Assembly: GCF_000143825.1 (NCBI RefSeq)
Contig: NZ_CM000961.1
Coordinates: 310,001-374,000 of the forward strand
Reading direction: 5' to 3'
DNA from: Corynebacterium genitalium ATCC 33030
GTDB lineage: Bacteria; Actinomycetota; Actinomycetes; Mycobacteriales; Mycobacteriaceae
Length of the DNA: 64,000 nt
The notes under the pieces: model-generated
Seen by the model: the letters and a program-made list of their open reading frames with translations, nothing else
What the model was told of the DNA's origin: nothing
The model's database searches: none
Position numbers and translations under genes: made by a program
In this document: piece by piece, positions 9,449-18,013 of the stretch
How the letters are laid out: every line of letters begins with the position of its first letter
How positions within the stretch are numbered: the first letter of the stretch is position 1

Positions 9449-10866
9449 CGCCGCGCCGAGCGGTTGCCGGTGAGCTGCCACCGGGCCGCGACCCAGCTGC
9501 CCGCCGCGAGCGCTACGCCGAGAACCGCCGCGGCGGCATACCGCACCGGCGTCGTCGCGGTGTACGGCCATGCCTGCGGGGCAAGGATCCACAGTGGCGT
9601 CTCGGCAAGCACGTCCCCGCCGATGGTGACACCGAAGATGGTCCACACGATCGTCAGTGCGAGCGTCCACGCCACCCCGAACCGGGCCGTGACGAAAAGG
9701 GCGAACAGCACCATCGCCGTGCCGACGAGAAGCGCGAGCACACCGCCGGCAGCTGGCGTGCCGGTGAGCACCGCAAGAAGCGTCACCAGCGCGACGACCG
9801 CCACGCACCAGGTGCACAGCGCGCTTCGCACGCGCGGATGCTCGATCTGCATGAGCGCCCACGCGGGGTGCAGCCGCGGCCAGACCAGCGCAGGCAGCAC
9901 GCCCGTGCCGACCGGGAGGATGAGGAACGTGAACACTCCCTGGCGGACATCCGGGGAGTAGCGCACCGCGGCAAGCATCACCAGCCCGGTGAGCGCGAGG
10001 CATGCGTAGACGGCTGACGTCGCCGCCGCCCGGTGAACGCCGATGAGAGCCGAGCCGGGCTTCGCCGGGCGCGCGACGGCAGGTCCCGCAGCCTCGATCG
10101 GAGTGCTGACTGCGTGCACCGTCTTCTTCCGGGGCCGTGCGCGGCGGACAGGAATGAGAACTGCGCACACAGCCCCCACCGCCGCGAGCAGCAGGCACAG
10201 AGCGAGCGCCGCCCACGGTGCCTCGCCGTGCATCGGCGAGTCCGGTTCGAGAGGAAGCGCGTTGAACTGCAGGCCCATCGTCGGCAAGACGAGGCGCAGC
10301 GGCCACGCACCCGGATTGAGCCACCACCAATCGCGCTCGACGAAGTAGCCGAGCCCGATCTGCCACACCACCGACACCACCAGCGTGGGCAGCAGGCCGA
10401 CGCGCCGCGTCAACCCCGCTGCCAGTCCCGCCGGGCCGAGCGCACCGATCCACACGAAGAACCCGACGAGCAGCACCACGCCCGCCCGGTCAAGACCGAG
10501 CAGAGAAGCGACCGCAGCCGTGACACCGAAGTCCAGCAGGAAGAACACGCCGAGGGCAGCCCACACGAACGCCAGGCGCGCTGCGCGGGTCGCCAGAGGT
10601 GAGACAGGCCGCCACGCGGTGCCGCCATTGCGAGCGTCGCGCTCGCGGTTCTCCGCTGTGCCGGCAAACAATGCGGCCAGCGGTGCGGCCATCCCCGTGA
10701 CCAATAACGCCTGCCAGCTCAACAGGTCTGTTGCGGCCTGAATAGCGCCGGCAAACCCGAACAGCGTCAGCACGCCCCCGAGCAGCAGGCCCGACAGGGC
10801 GAGCCACCACAGGACCGACCCGCGCGACCGGATCGCCTCGGCGCGAAAGTACCTCGCCGTTGTCAT
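9445..10866 (-). CDS. ABC-2 type transporter permease
   Basis: This 473-residue integral membrane protein has about 12 hydrophobic segments in two similar halves separated by a basic hydrophilic stretch (about 225-262, RRARPRKKTVHAV). The start MTTARYFRAEAIRSRGSVLWWLAL is typical of ABC-2 permeases with a cytoplasmic amphipathic helix before the first membrane segment. It overlaps the ATPase gene by 4 bases, so the two form one transporter. The two-component system directly upstream suggests an export or detoxification role induced by envelope stress or a drug; the substrate is unknown. Confidence 0.8.
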   Translation of the reverse strand: MTTARYFRAEAIRSRGSVLWWLALSGLLLGGVLTLFGFAGAIQAATDLLSWQALLVTGMAAPLAALFAGTAENRERDARNGGTAWRPVSPLATRAARLAFVWAALGVFFLLDFGVTAAVASLLGLDRAGVVLLVGFFVWIGALGPAGLAAGLTRRVGLLPTLVVSVVWQIGLGYFVERDWWWLNPGAWPLRLVLPTMGLQFNALPLEPDSPMHGEAPWAALALCLLLAAVGAVCAVLIPVRRARPRKKTVHAVSTPIEAAGPAVARPAKPGSALIGVHRAAATSAVYACLALTGLVMLAAVRYSPDVRQGVFTFLILPVGTGVLPALVWPRLHPAWALMQIEHPRVRSALCTWCVAVVALVTLLAVLTGTPAAGGVLALLVGTAMVLFALFVTARFGVAWTLALTIVWTIFGVTIGGDVLAETPLWILAPQAWPYTATTPVRYAAAAVLGVALAAGSWVAARWQLTGNRSARR

Positions 10867-11558
10867 TGCGCGACTCCGCGGGTCAGGTGGAAGAAGGACT
10901 CCTCCAGGTTCGGGCCCAGCTCGCGCAGTTCGCCAGCGAAGCGAACGGTGCCTCCGGCGATGACGGTGGCGTCGTCGGCAAGGTGGAGGACTTCGCCGAG
11001 CTGGTGGGAGCTGACCAGCACTGTCCGCCCGGAACGCGCGTAGTCGCGCAGGTAGGTGCGTAGGTGGGCGATGCCTTCGGGGTCGAGGCCGTTTTGCGGC
11101 TCGTCAAGCACGAGCACCGGCGGTTCGCCGAGCAGTGCCTGGGCAAGCGCGAGGCGGCCTTTCATGCCGGTGGAGAACGTCGAGGCACGCTTCTTCCCCG
11201 CCCCCGCAAGACCGACAAGCTCGAGCACCCGGTCCGCTTCCGAGTCTGGCAGACCGAGCAGCGTCGTGTGCACGCGGAGGTTATTGCGCGCGCTCAGGTG
11301 ACCGTAGAAGGCAGGGTCATTGATCGACGCGCCGACGTTGCGCAGCAGCGTCCGGTCGAACGGCTGCCCCATGAGCGTGACGGCGCCAACGTCCGGTTCG
11401 ATCAGCCCGAGCATGACGGACATGAGGGTGGATTTACCGGCACCGTTGGGTCCGAGCAGCGCGTGCACGCGCCCGGGCTGGGTGGTCAGGGTCACGCCGT
11501 CCAGGACGCGCTGTGCGCCGAACGACACGGAAACATCGCTACATCCGAGGTGAGTCAT
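10863..11558 (-). CDS. ABC transporter ATP-binding protein
   Basis: This 231-residue ABC ATPase has Walker A GPNGAGKST (about 37-45), a Q-loop region followed by signature FSTGMKGRLALAQALL (about 136-151), Walker B VLVLDEP (about 157-163) with Glu after the Asp, and the switch His in LVSSHQ. It pairs with the 473-residue permease through a 4-base overlap. The ATG at 11558 sits 7 bases after a CACAAT -10 element, so the mRNA is probably leaderless. A CCTCC-N4-GGAGG inverted repeat lies just upstream of the -35 position, suggesting activation by the neighbouring response regulator. Confidence 0.9.
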   Translation of the reverse strand: MTHLGCSDVSVSFGAQRVLDGVTLTTQPGRVHALLGPNGAGKSTLMSVMLGLIEPDVGAVTLMGQPFDRTLLRNVGASINDPAFYGHLSARNNLRVHTTLLGLPDSEADRVLELVGLAGAGKKRASTFSTGMKGRLALAQALLGEPPVLVLDEPQNGLDPEGIAHLRTYLRDYARSGRTVLVSSHQLGEVLHLADDATVIAGGTVRFAGELRELGPNLEESFFHLTRGVAQ

Positions 11559-11564
11559 GCGGTC

Positions 11565-11593
11565 ATTGTGGCGCGCGGCCCGGCGCGTGTGAT
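11565..11593 (-). promoter_or_regulatory. Predicted leaderless promoter of the ABC transporter operon
   Basis: On the minus strand, CACAAT (11570-11565) lies 7 bases before the ATG at 11558. ATCACA (11593-11588) lies 17 bases further upstream as a weak -35. Initiation would fall on the start codon itself. The weak -35 with an inverted repeat directly adjacent is typical of an activator-dependent promoter. Confidence 0.45.
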
Positions 11594-11607
11594 CCTCCCT
11601 CAGGAGG
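11594..11607. promoter_or_regulatory. CCTCC-N4-GGAGG inverted repeat, operator candidate
   Basis: This is a perfect CCTCC CTCA GGAGG inverted repeat. Its centre is 42.5 bases upstream of the presumed +1 (the ATG at 11558) of the ABC transporter operon, the classic class II activator position. The same half-sites with the same 4-base spacer occur at 13423-13436 before the histidine kinase gene. The site overlaps the stop codon of the response regulator gene. Confidence 0.5.
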
Positions 11608-12268
11608 AAATTCCGGCGCGGTGCGCCAACAGCACGAGCGCGACGCGGTCCCGCGCACCCAGCTTGACCAGCAGGTTTTTGACGTGCGTTTTCACGGTCG
11701 TCGGCGCGATGAACAGCCGCTGCGAGATCTCCGCGTTCGTCGCCCCGGCGGCGATCTCGGCGAGCACTTCCACCTCGCGCGCGGTGAGCATGGACAGCGC
11801 CTGCCGCTCGTAGTCGCTCAACGCATTCCGCTTATCGACGCCCCCACGCACCCACTCCAGCACCGCCCCCGTCACCCCACTCGCCAACACGGATTCACCC
11901 CTGTCGACGGCGCGAACGGCATCGGCAAGCACGTCCGGGTCAGCATCCTTGAGCAGAAAGCCGTGCACGCCGGCGGTGATGGCGGCTTGGACGAGCTCGT
12001 CGTCGTTGAACGTGGTCAGCATGATCACTTTCGGTCCGAGCGGCATGATTTTCTTCGCCGCGGTAATGCCGTCCATGACCGGCATGCGAATGTCCAGCAC
12101 CGCGATATCGATCCCACCCGCGCCAGCCTGTTGCACCCTGTCCACCGCGTCCACCGCTTCTTGCCCATTCGTGGCAGTGCAGACCACGTCGATGTCCGGC
12201 TGGGAATTCAGGATGGTGGCGAGGGCGGAGAGGAGGAGGGGTTGATCGTCGGCAAGCAGCAGGCGCAT
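11600..12268 (-). CDS. NarL/LuxR-family response regulator
   Basis: This 222-residue two-component regulator starts MRLLLADDQPLLLSAL with the acidic pair at 7-8. The phosphoacceptor Asp is near 59 in AVLDIRMPVMDG, and Thr/Lys switch residues appear in IMLTTF and FLLKDAD. The LuxR-type helix-turn-helix occupies about 155-215 (LTAREVEVLAEIAAGATNAEI, VKTHVKNLLVKL). The ATG at 12268 is chosen; it follows the kinase stop by 1 base (TGACATG), so the pair is coupled. The likely target is the ABC transporter downstream, given the shared inverted repeat. Confidence 0.9.
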   Translation of the reverse strand: MRLLLADDQPLLLSALATILNSQPDIDVVCTATNGQEAVDAVDRVQQAGAGGIDIAVLDIRMPVMDGITAAKKIMPLGPKVIMLTTFNDDELVQAAITAGVHGFLLKDADPDVLADAVRAVDRGESVLASGVTGAVLEWVRGGVDKRNALSDYERQALSMLTAREVEVLAEIAAGATNAEISQRLFIAPTTVKTHVKNLLVKLGARDRVALVLLAHRAGISS

Positions 12269-12269
12269 G

Positions 12270-13412
12270 TCACACCCCCAGCCGCGCGTTGACTGTGACC
12301 GTGTCCCCGTCGTACGTGACGTCGAGGGTCCCGCCGGTGGCGCGCGCACGCTCACGCATCCCCTCAATCCCGGCACCCGCGCCCGGCTGCGGCGCGCGGC
12401 GGCCCGTGGAGACGACCGCGACCGCCACACCGCCCTCGGCCGGCTCCACCGTCACGTGAACAACAGGATCCACCTGGTGCTTCGCCGCGTTGGTGACCGA
12501 CTCCGCAACAATCCGGTGCGCTGCCAACCCCGTCACCGCCGGCACCGAGACCTCGCTGAGATCGAGCGTCACGTTGAGCCCCGCGTCGCGGAAGCGCTCG
12601 ACCAGCTCCGGGATATCGCGCAGCCCCGGCGCGGGCTGCAGCCCCGCGTTCTCCTCTCGCAAATCCCGCACGAGCCCACGGATGTCGGCCAGCGCGTCGC
12701 CGGCCACCGCCTGGATCGTCTCCAGCGCCTCGCGCTCGTGTCCGCCGGCCAACCCCGCGTTCGCCTGCACCTTGATGAGGGTGAGGGTGTGGCCCAGCAC
12801 GTCGTGAATCTCGCGGGCGGTCTCGCGCCGCTCCTCATCGCGGGCGGTGACAAGTAGCTGCTCACGCATCCGCGCCTCATTCGCCCTGGCCGCCTGCTCC
12901 GCCACCAGGTTCTTCGCGAACAAGAACGCCACAGCTATTGCCGCCCAATGCAGCGCCAACGAGATCACCGCGTCCACCGGCGTCCGGTAATACAGGATGA
13001 AATCCTCCCCCCAGGTCCACATGAACGGCGAGGCGAACGACCACACCAACGCGGCCGCCGACACCCCGCGGCTGAACGGCGTCGAACACCACCGCCGCGC
13101 CGTGAACACACCCAGCGGGACCAGCACGACCCACAGCGTGTAGCCGATGTTGACCGGTGCGAGGATCCACAGCGCAGACCACGCGGCGTTGAGCCCCACC
13201 ATGAGCCCAGCGGACCACCGCGGGTGGGAACGCCACACAGCGAGCGCGCCGACGAACCCCCACGACAACACTGCCTGCGCCCAATCGGCAGCGCCTGCCC
13301 AATCGGAGAACAGCACTCCCGTGTGCATGATCGCCAGCACGGCCGCCAGCGCTGCCACCACGAGATCACCGTTTTTCACACGCATCCTGCTCAGCGTATC
13401 CGCTCCGCCCAC
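12270..13412 (-). CDS. Sensor histidine kinase, HisKA_3 type
   Basis: This 380-residue kinase has about five membrane segments in residues 15-165 and almost no extracellular domain, as in kinases that sense within the membrane. The dimerisation and phosphoacceptor motif is ERRETAREIHDVLGHTLTL near 192-210 (His in REIHD). The HATPase domain follows with ESVTNAAKHQ and a glycine-rich GAGIEGMRERA. The GTG at 13412 is chosen because GGGAGGAGG lies 7 bases upstream; that Shine-Dalgarno sequence is itself half of a palindrome at 13421-13438. It is coupled to the response regulator. The ligand is unknown. Confidence 0.88.
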   Translation of the reverse strand: MGGADTLSRMRVKNGDLVVAALAAVLAIMHTGVLFSDWAGAADWAQAVLSWGFVGALAVWRSHPRWSAGLMVGLNAAWSALWILAPVNIGYTLWVVLVPLGVFTARRWCSTPFSRGVSAAALVWSFASPFMWTWGEDFILYYRTPVDAVISLALHWAAIAVAFLFAKNLVAEQAARANEARMREQLLVTARDEERRETAREIHDVLGHTLTLIKVQANAGLAGGHEREALETIQAVAGDALADIRGLVRDLREENAGLQPAPGLRDIPELVERFRDAGLNVTLDLSEVSVPAVTGLAAHRIVAESVTNAAKHQVDPVVHVTVEPAEGGVAVAVVSTGRRAPQPGAGAGIEGMRERARATGGTLDVTYDGDTVTVNARLGV

Positions 13413-13420
13413 GCTGCGAC

Positions 13421-13438
13421 CTCCTCCCGTGGGAGGAG
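13421..13438. promoter_or_regulatory. Palindrome between the kinase gene and menE (operator or ribosome-site hairpin)
   Basis: CTCCTCCC-GT-GGGAGGAG is a perfect 18-base palindrome that contains the CCTCC-N4-GGAGG pattern (13423-13436) also found before the ABC transporter operon. It lies 9 bases upstream of the kinase GTG, where its GGGAGGAG arm is the ribosome site, and 24 bases upstream of the divergent menE GTG. It could bind the response regulator (autoregulation), or fold in the mRNA and hide the ribosome site. Both may apply. Confidence 0.5.
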
Positions 13439-13462
13439 ACTGACCCCCGTAAGCTTGCCAGC

Positions 13463-14593
13463 GTGCCCCACATCCTCGAACTGCTGCCCGTCGACCTCGC
13501 CGACCCGCTGGCGATCATGCCTGACCTGGAGGCCGCGATCAGCGGCCAGTGCGCGGTGCTGCCCGTCCCCAAGGACGACCCGCGGCGAGCGGACCAGCTG
13601 CGCACGACGATGCGCGCGGGCCAGTCGATCGCAGACGAGATCGCCGTCGTCGTGGCCACGTCCGGTTCGACCGGTGTGCCAAAGGGCGCGCAGCTCACGG
13701 CGGCGAACCTCATCTCCAGCGCGGATGCGACGCACCAGGCGCTCGGCGGGCCCGGCCAGTGGCTGCTGGCCATGCCGGCCCACCACATCGCGGGGCTGCA
13801 GGTCCTGGTCCGCAGCATGGTCGCGGGTGTGGAGCCAGAGTTCGTCGACCTCTCCAGCGGCTTCCACATCAGCGAATTCGCCGCGCGCACCCACGACCTC
13901 GCCGACACCGGCGAGCGCATGTACACCGCGATGACGCCGATGCAGCTGGACAAGACGATGAGCACGCTCGCGGGCATCGAGGCGCTGCGCCTGTACAGCG
14001 CTGTGCTCGTCGGCGGTGGCGCCATTCACCCGAAAATTCTTGAGGCTGCGGGCAAGTTGCGCATCCGCGTGGTCACCACGTACGGGTCATCAGAGACGTC
14101 CGGTGGCTGCGTCTACGACGGTCGCCCGCTCCCCGGCGCGCAGATCACGCTTATCGACGGCCGCATCCACCTCGGCGGCCCCACCATCGCCCACGGCTAC
14201 CGCAACGTGCCCGATCATGCAGCGTTCGCAGAGCCGGGCTGGTTTGCCACCTCCGACGCCGGCGAGCTTATCGACGGCCGCCTGACCGTCACCGGGCGTC
14301 TGGACACCATCATCGATACGGGCGGGTTGAAGCTGCACCCCGAAGTGGTCGAGTCGTTCATGCTCGGCGTCGACGGCGTGACTGCTGCGTGCGTGGTGGG
14401 GGTGCCGGACGTGCGCTTGGGCAACCGCGTCTGCGCCGCCTACGCCGGCTCAGCGGAGGTCGCCGACCTGATGGAGGCTTTCGACGACCTGCCCCGCTGG
14501 CAGGTGCCCAAAGATGTGCGCCACGTGCGCACCCTGCCCACAACGGGCCCCGGCAAGCCGGACCGCACCGCCGTGCGCGAACTGTTCGCCTAA
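13463..14593 (+). CDS. menE: o-Succinylbenzoate-CoA ligase
   Basis: MenE is an adenylate-forming ligase that activates o-succinylbenzoate with CoA. Its 376 residues make it shorter than the roughly 450-500 of many MenE proteins, mainly through a short N-terminus, as is common in actinobacteria. Seen motifs: P-loop ATSGSTGVPKGAQLT (about 70-84), TTYGSSETSGGC, the hinge-type TGRLDTIIDTGGLKLHPEVVE and a C-terminal PTTGPGKPDRTAV with the catalytic Lys in GKPDR. The GTG at 13463 sits 8 bases after TAAGCT (13450-13455), so it may be leaderless. Two decamer copies (14149, 14266) both encode Leu-Ile-Asp-Gly. Confidence 0.9.
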   Translation: MPHILELLPVDLADPLAIMPDLEAAISGQCAVLPVPKDDPRRADQLRTTMRAGQSIADEIAVVVATSGSTGVPKGAQLTAANLISSADATHQALGGPGQWLLAMPAHHIAGLQVLVRSMVAGVEPEFVDLSSGFHISEFAARTHDLADTGERMYTAMTPMQLDKTMSTLAGIEALRLYSAVLVGGGAIHPKILEAAGKLRIRVVTTYGSSETSGGCVYDGRPLPGAQITLIDGRIHLGGPTIAHGYRNVPDHAAFAEPGWFATSDAGELIDGRLTVTGRLDTIIDTGGLKLHPEVVESFMLGVDGVTAACVVGVPDVRLGNRVCAAYAGSAEVADLMEAFDDLPRWQVPKDVRHVRTLPTTGPGKPDRTAVRELFA

Positions 14594-14607
14594 CCGTCAA
14601 CGCCGCG

Positions 14608-15474
14608 CTAGGACTCGACCGGCGCAGCGGCGAGCAGCTGCTCCACGTCTTCGCGGGTATAAGTGTCGGCGATTTGCACGTCGTTGCCGCCGCGCCAGTG
14701 GTTGCGGCGCACCAGCGCGCCCTTCTGCGAGAACGGGATCATGGAGAACTCGCGCGGGTGCGGGTAGACCTGCCGGACGAGATGGCCGGAGCGAAGGGCC
14801 AGGTTGTTGAGCCAGACATCGTCGGCGAGCGGGGCCTTGCCCGTGAACTCCGTGCCGTGCGAAGCGACATAGTCCACCATCGACGCTGGATACAGCACGC
14901 CGGAGACCCCCGTGGCGAAGTGCCGCGCGGACGGTTCCGTCGTGTACGTCGCGCTCCACTCCTTGTACGGGGCCATGCCGTCCGCGTTCAACTCGATCGT
15001 GTGCGCGCGGTACGCCACAATGCAGCCCGGGCTCGCACCCGCCGAGTTCAACAGCTTATCGACGAACCACCGCGGATACATCATGTCATCATCCACCGTG
15101 ATCACCCGCGTGCCCGTACCCTGGAACTCCTGGAACGCGCCGTAGTACTTCGTGTGCGGGCCGTAATGGCCGTCAGAACACCGCACCTGCAGGCCACGCT
15201 CCTTCAGCCGGGCCAGCGCCTTCGGCCAGGGGCGGTAGTAGTCCTCCTTGTCGAGCCAGAGGTACACGGGCAGGCGGTGGGTGCCGGTGAGGAGGGAGGA
15301 GATGCAGTACACCGCCGTCGATAAGCGTCGGCCGTACGTGGTCAACGAGATGACAGTGTCGCCGTCCTGCGGGAACGACAAGTGCGCCGCATGCGTGGCC
15401 AAGCGCAGGCCGGGCTGGCGGGCGAGTGTCCCCGCGGTGTGCAGCACCTGGCGGACGGCGTAGTCGATCCACAT
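14608..15474 (-). CDS. Putative glycosyltransferase with DDD motif
   Basis: This 288-residue protein is predicted to be a GT-A-like glycosyltransferase. It has the opening DTVISLTTYGRRLSTAVYCI, the metal-binding type triad VDDDMMYP at 127-134 and a C-terminal LADDVWLNN that resembles the second acidic motif of capsule-type transferases. No signal peptide or membrane segment is evident. It stands alone between menE and menA on the opposite strand to both. The sugar and acceptor are unknown; cell-envelope glycan or glycolipid decoration is an inference. Confidence 0.6.
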   Translation of the reverse strand: MWIDYAVRQVLHTAGTLARQPGLRLATHAAHLSFPQDGDTVISLTTYGRRLSTAVYCISSLLTGTHRLPVYLWLDKEDYYRPWPKALARLKERGLQVRCSDGHYGPHTKYYGAFQEFQGTGTRVITVDDDMMYPRWFVDKLLNSAGASPGCIVAYRAHTIELNADGMAPYKEWSATYTTEPSARHFATGVSGVLYPASMVDYVASHGTEFTGKAPLADDVWLNNLALRSGHLVRQVYPHPREFSMIPFSQKGALVRRNHWRGGNDVQIADTYTREDVEQLLAAAPVES

Positions 15475-15509
15475 GAAGCGATACTTTAGCCGAGCTTCGC
15501 CACCGACCT

Positions 15510-16466
15510 ATGATGAAGCTCATGAGCTTCAAGGATTGGTGGGACGCGGCGCGCCCGCACACCTGGTTCAACGCGGTCGCTCCGGTCGTCGTCGGAACGG
15601 GCGCCGCGGCGTACGAATTCATCCCGTCACTGCCGGCCGCCCTGCTCGCCCTGATCGTGTCGATGGGGCTGATCGTCGGGGTCAACTACGCCAACGACTA
15701 CTCCGACGGCATCCGCGGCACTGACGACGACCGCACCGGCCCCACCCGCCTGACCGCCTCGGGCCGCGCACGGACGGAGCAGGTGAAGCTCGCCGCGTTC
15801 ATCGCCTTCGGCGTTGCCGGTGTCGCCGGGCTGATTCTGGCGGCGTGGACGGCGCCGTGGCTAATCCTCGTCGGTGCGCTGTGCATCCTCGCGGCGTGGT
15901 TCTACACCGGCGGTGAAAACCCCTACGGCTACCGCGGGCTTGGCGAGGTCGCCGTCTTCGTCTTCTTCGGCCTCGTCGCCGTCCTGGGCACCCAGTACAC
16001 CCAGATCGGTTCCATCTCCTGGGTCGGCCTCGGCTGCGCAGTCGCCGTCGGCGCCATCTCCGCGGCGATCAACCTAGCCAACAACATCCGCGACATCCCC
16101 TCCGACACGGAGGCCGGCAAGATCACCCTCGCCGTCAAGCTTGGCGACGCCAGCGCCCGCACCCTCTTCACCATCCTCACCCTCACCCCCTTCGCCATCA
16201 CCCTGCTGCTCGGCGCGGCCTGGCCGCCGACGCTGCTGGCGTTGGCGGCGTTGCCGTGGGCGATCGGGGCGGTGCTCGTCGTCAAGCGTGGCGCGCAGGG
16301 CCCCGAGCTCATCCCCGTGCTCGGCGCGAACGGCCGCGCAATGCTCATCTGGGCGCTCATCACCGCCGGCGCGCTCATCGCCGCCTCCCCGATGTGGCAC
16401 CTGGGCGAGACCATTCCCTACGGCGACTTCGGCTACAGCCGCCACCTGCCCGCGCCAGGGATGTAG
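15510..16466 (+). CDS. menA: 1,4-Dihydroxy-2-naphthoate polyprenyltransferase
   Basis: MenA is a UbiA-family membrane prenyltransferase that attaches the isoprenoid tail in menaquinone synthesis. The 318 residues contain about 8-9 membrane segments and both Asp-rich motifs: NYANDYSDGIRGTDDDR near 52-68 and NLANNIRDIPSDTEAGK near 188-204. The ARPHTWFNAVAPVVVG opening is characteristic. Two closely spaced ATGs (15510 and 15522, MSFKDWWDAARP) are possible starts. The AEC transporter gene follows after 2 bases. Confidence 0.93.
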   Translation: MMKLMSFKDWWDAARPHTWFNAVAPVVVGTGAAAYEFIPSLPAALLALIVSMGLIVGVNYANDYSDGIRGTDDDRTGPTRLTASGRARTEQVKLAAFIAFGVAGVAGLILAAWTAPWLILVGALCILAAWFYTGGENPYGYRGLGEVAVFVFFGLVAVLGTQYTQIGSISWVGLGCAVAVGAISAAINLANNIRDIPSDTEAGKITLAVKLGDASARTLFTILTLTPFAITLLLGAAWPPTLLALAALPWAIGAVLVVKRGAQGPELIPVLGANGRAMLIWALITAGALIAASPMWHLGETIPYGDFGYSRHLPAPGM

Positions 16467-16468
16467 TT

Positions 16469-17410
16469 GTGCTCGACGTTCTCACCGGCTTCGCCATCAT
16501 CTTCGTCGTCATCGGGGCGGGCTACGTGCTGGCCCAACGCGGCGTCATCGGCGACGGCGACCAGCGGCTCATGTTCAACCGGGTCGCCTACTGGGTGGCG
16601 TCGCCGTCGCTGCTGTTCACCACGGTTGCCACCTCCGACACATCCACCTTCCTCTCCACTGTCGTGGTGGTCGTGTTCATCGCCACGGTGGTCACCATGG
16701 CGATCTTCTGGGTCATCTCCCGAGCATTCTTCCGGGCGGACGTGGCCACGCGCATGTCCGGCGCGGCGAGCGCGAGCTACTTCAACTCGGTCAACATTGG
16801 CCTGCCGATCGCCATCTACGTCATTGGCGACCCCGCCTACGTCCCGCCGGTGCTGCTCATGCAGATGGTGATCATCTCCCCCATCGTCATCGCCGGCCTC
16901 GCCGCCGACCCGACTGCCGGGGGCTCCCGCGCACGAGCCGTCGGTAGCGCCGTCACAGCCGGCATCACGGCCCCGGTGGTGGTCGCGCCGCTGCTCGGCC
17001 TGATCGTGTCTGCCAGCGGCTGGACGGTTCCCGACCCGGTGATGGCGCCGCTGGAGATCCTCGGCGGGGCATCCATCCCAATGATCCTGATGAGTTTCGG
17101 TGCCTCGCTGAAGGGCAGCTCCGTCCTCGAGCCCGGCCCGGACAAGCCGGCCACCATCACGGCATCCGCGCTCAAACTGGCGGTCATGCCGGCCATCGCG
17201 TGGGGTGTCGGCGCACTCATGGGGCTTCACAGCGACGCCCTCTACGCCGCCATCATCCTGTCTTCCCTCCCCACAGCCCAGAACGTCTACAACTACACCG
17301 CCAACTACCGTGCCGGGGAGACAGTGGCACGCGACACGGTGCTCATCACGACCTTCGCGTCGCTGCCCGCCATGGCCGTGATCGCTCTGATCTTCGGCGC
17401 CGTTTCCTAG
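16469..17410 (+). CDS. AEC (auxin efflux carrier) family transporter
   Basis: This 313-residue membrane protein has about ten hydrophobic segments. Its two halves contain NSVNIGLPIAIYVIGDP near 100 and SLPTAQNVYNYTANYR near 272, the crossing-region motifs of the AEC/BART family. Family members export small organic acids or amino acids; the substrate is unknown. The GTG at 16469 is chosen because it begins MLDVLTGFAIIFVVIGAGYV and lies 2 bases after the menA stop, giving translational coupling. It ends 4 bases inside the convergent DUF4229 gene. Confidence 0.82.
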   Translation: MLDVLTGFAIIFVVIGAGYVLAQRGVIGDGDQRLMFNRVAYWVASPSLLFTTVATSDTSTFLSTVVVVVFIATVVTMAIFWVISRAFFRADVATRMSGAASASYFNSVNIGLPIAIYVIGDPAYVPPVLLMQMVIISPIVIAGLAADPTAGGSRARAVGSAVTAGITAPVVVAPLLGLIVSASGWTVPDPVMAPLEILGGASIPMILMSFGASLKGSSVLEPGPDKPATITASALKLAVMPAIAWGVGALMGLHSDALYAAIILSSLPTAQNVYNYTANYRAGETVARDTVLITTFASLPAMAVIALIFGAVS

Positions 17411-17712
17411 CGGTCGGCGAGCTCCTCATTCACCCACTGCTTGCGGGCCCGACGCTGCTCGTTCCAGGCCGCCATCGCCTCTGTGGCCTCGACGCGTTGG
17501 CGCGGGAAAACCAGCATCGACAACGGGAACGCGACGATAAGCGCCAGGAGGGCGGACATGACGAGGGGGACGGGGGCGTCGATAAGCAACGCCAGCGCCT
17601 GGATGACCACCGTGAGAACCACGAAAAGCGCAAGCCGCAACCCGCCGTAGATCAGGGCGGCGCGGTTTGCGCGCTTGCGTGCGTTGGGGTCGAGAGCTGG
17701 CTGCTGTGTCAC
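17407..17712 (-). CDS. DUF4229-type small membrane protein
   Basis: This 101-residue protein has two membrane helices (about 22-43 and 48-69) and a basic, charged C-terminal tail (QRRARKQWVNEEL). The pattern matches DUF4229 proteins of actinobacteria, function unknown. A decamer copy at 17577 encodes LeuIleAsp between the two helices. The gene is divergent from the 93-residue membrane protein starting at 17732, leaving a 19-base gap. Confidence 0.65.
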   Translation of the reverse strand: MTQQPALDPNARKRANRAALIYGGLRLALFVVLTVVIQALALLIDAPVPLVMSALLALIVAFPLSMLVFPRQRVEATEAMAAWNEQRRARKQWVNEELADR

Positions 17713-17731
17713 AACCAGCTATGTTAGAGGT

Positions 17732-18013
17732 ATGGGACGCCTCCTGTTAATCGTGTTGGTCATCCTGGCCCTGTGGCTGCTGTGGCGCGCGTTCGGCCCC
17801 GGCAGCAATGACCGCTACGGCCCGCTGCGCCAAAAACAGCAGCCGCCCGCGATCAAGGGGCCGGATGATGACGAGGAGTTCCTGTGGAACATCGAGAAGA
17901 ACCGCTTCAAAGAGCGGCGCGCACGCGAGGAGGCGGAGCGCAAAGCCCGCGAAGAAGAGGAACGCCGCAAAAAACGCCAAACGCGTGACGACGACCCCAG
18001 CGACCCTACGTAG
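17732..18013 (+). CDS. Small single-pass membrane protein with charged coiled-coil tail
   Basis: This is a 93-residue product starting MGRLLLIVLVILALWLLWRA, a single N-terminal membrane anchor. A highly charged stretch follows (about 55-85, rich in Glu, Arg and Lys: RFKERRAREEAERKAREEEE) that should form a helix or coiled coil. AGAGG 2 bases before the ATG is close for a ribosome site. It overlaps the end of the convergent XRE gene by 8 bases. Similar small proteins occur in corynebacteria without a known role. Confidence 0.6.
   Translation: MGRLLLIVLVILALWLLWRAFGPGSNDRYGPLRQKQQPPAIKGPDDDEEFLWNIEKNRFKERRAREEAERKAREEEERRKKRQTRDDDPSDPT

Noticed and set aside
16256..16468. Upstream extension of the AEC transporter
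   Set aside because: This frame overlaps the end of menA in another phase and has no membrane-protein character.
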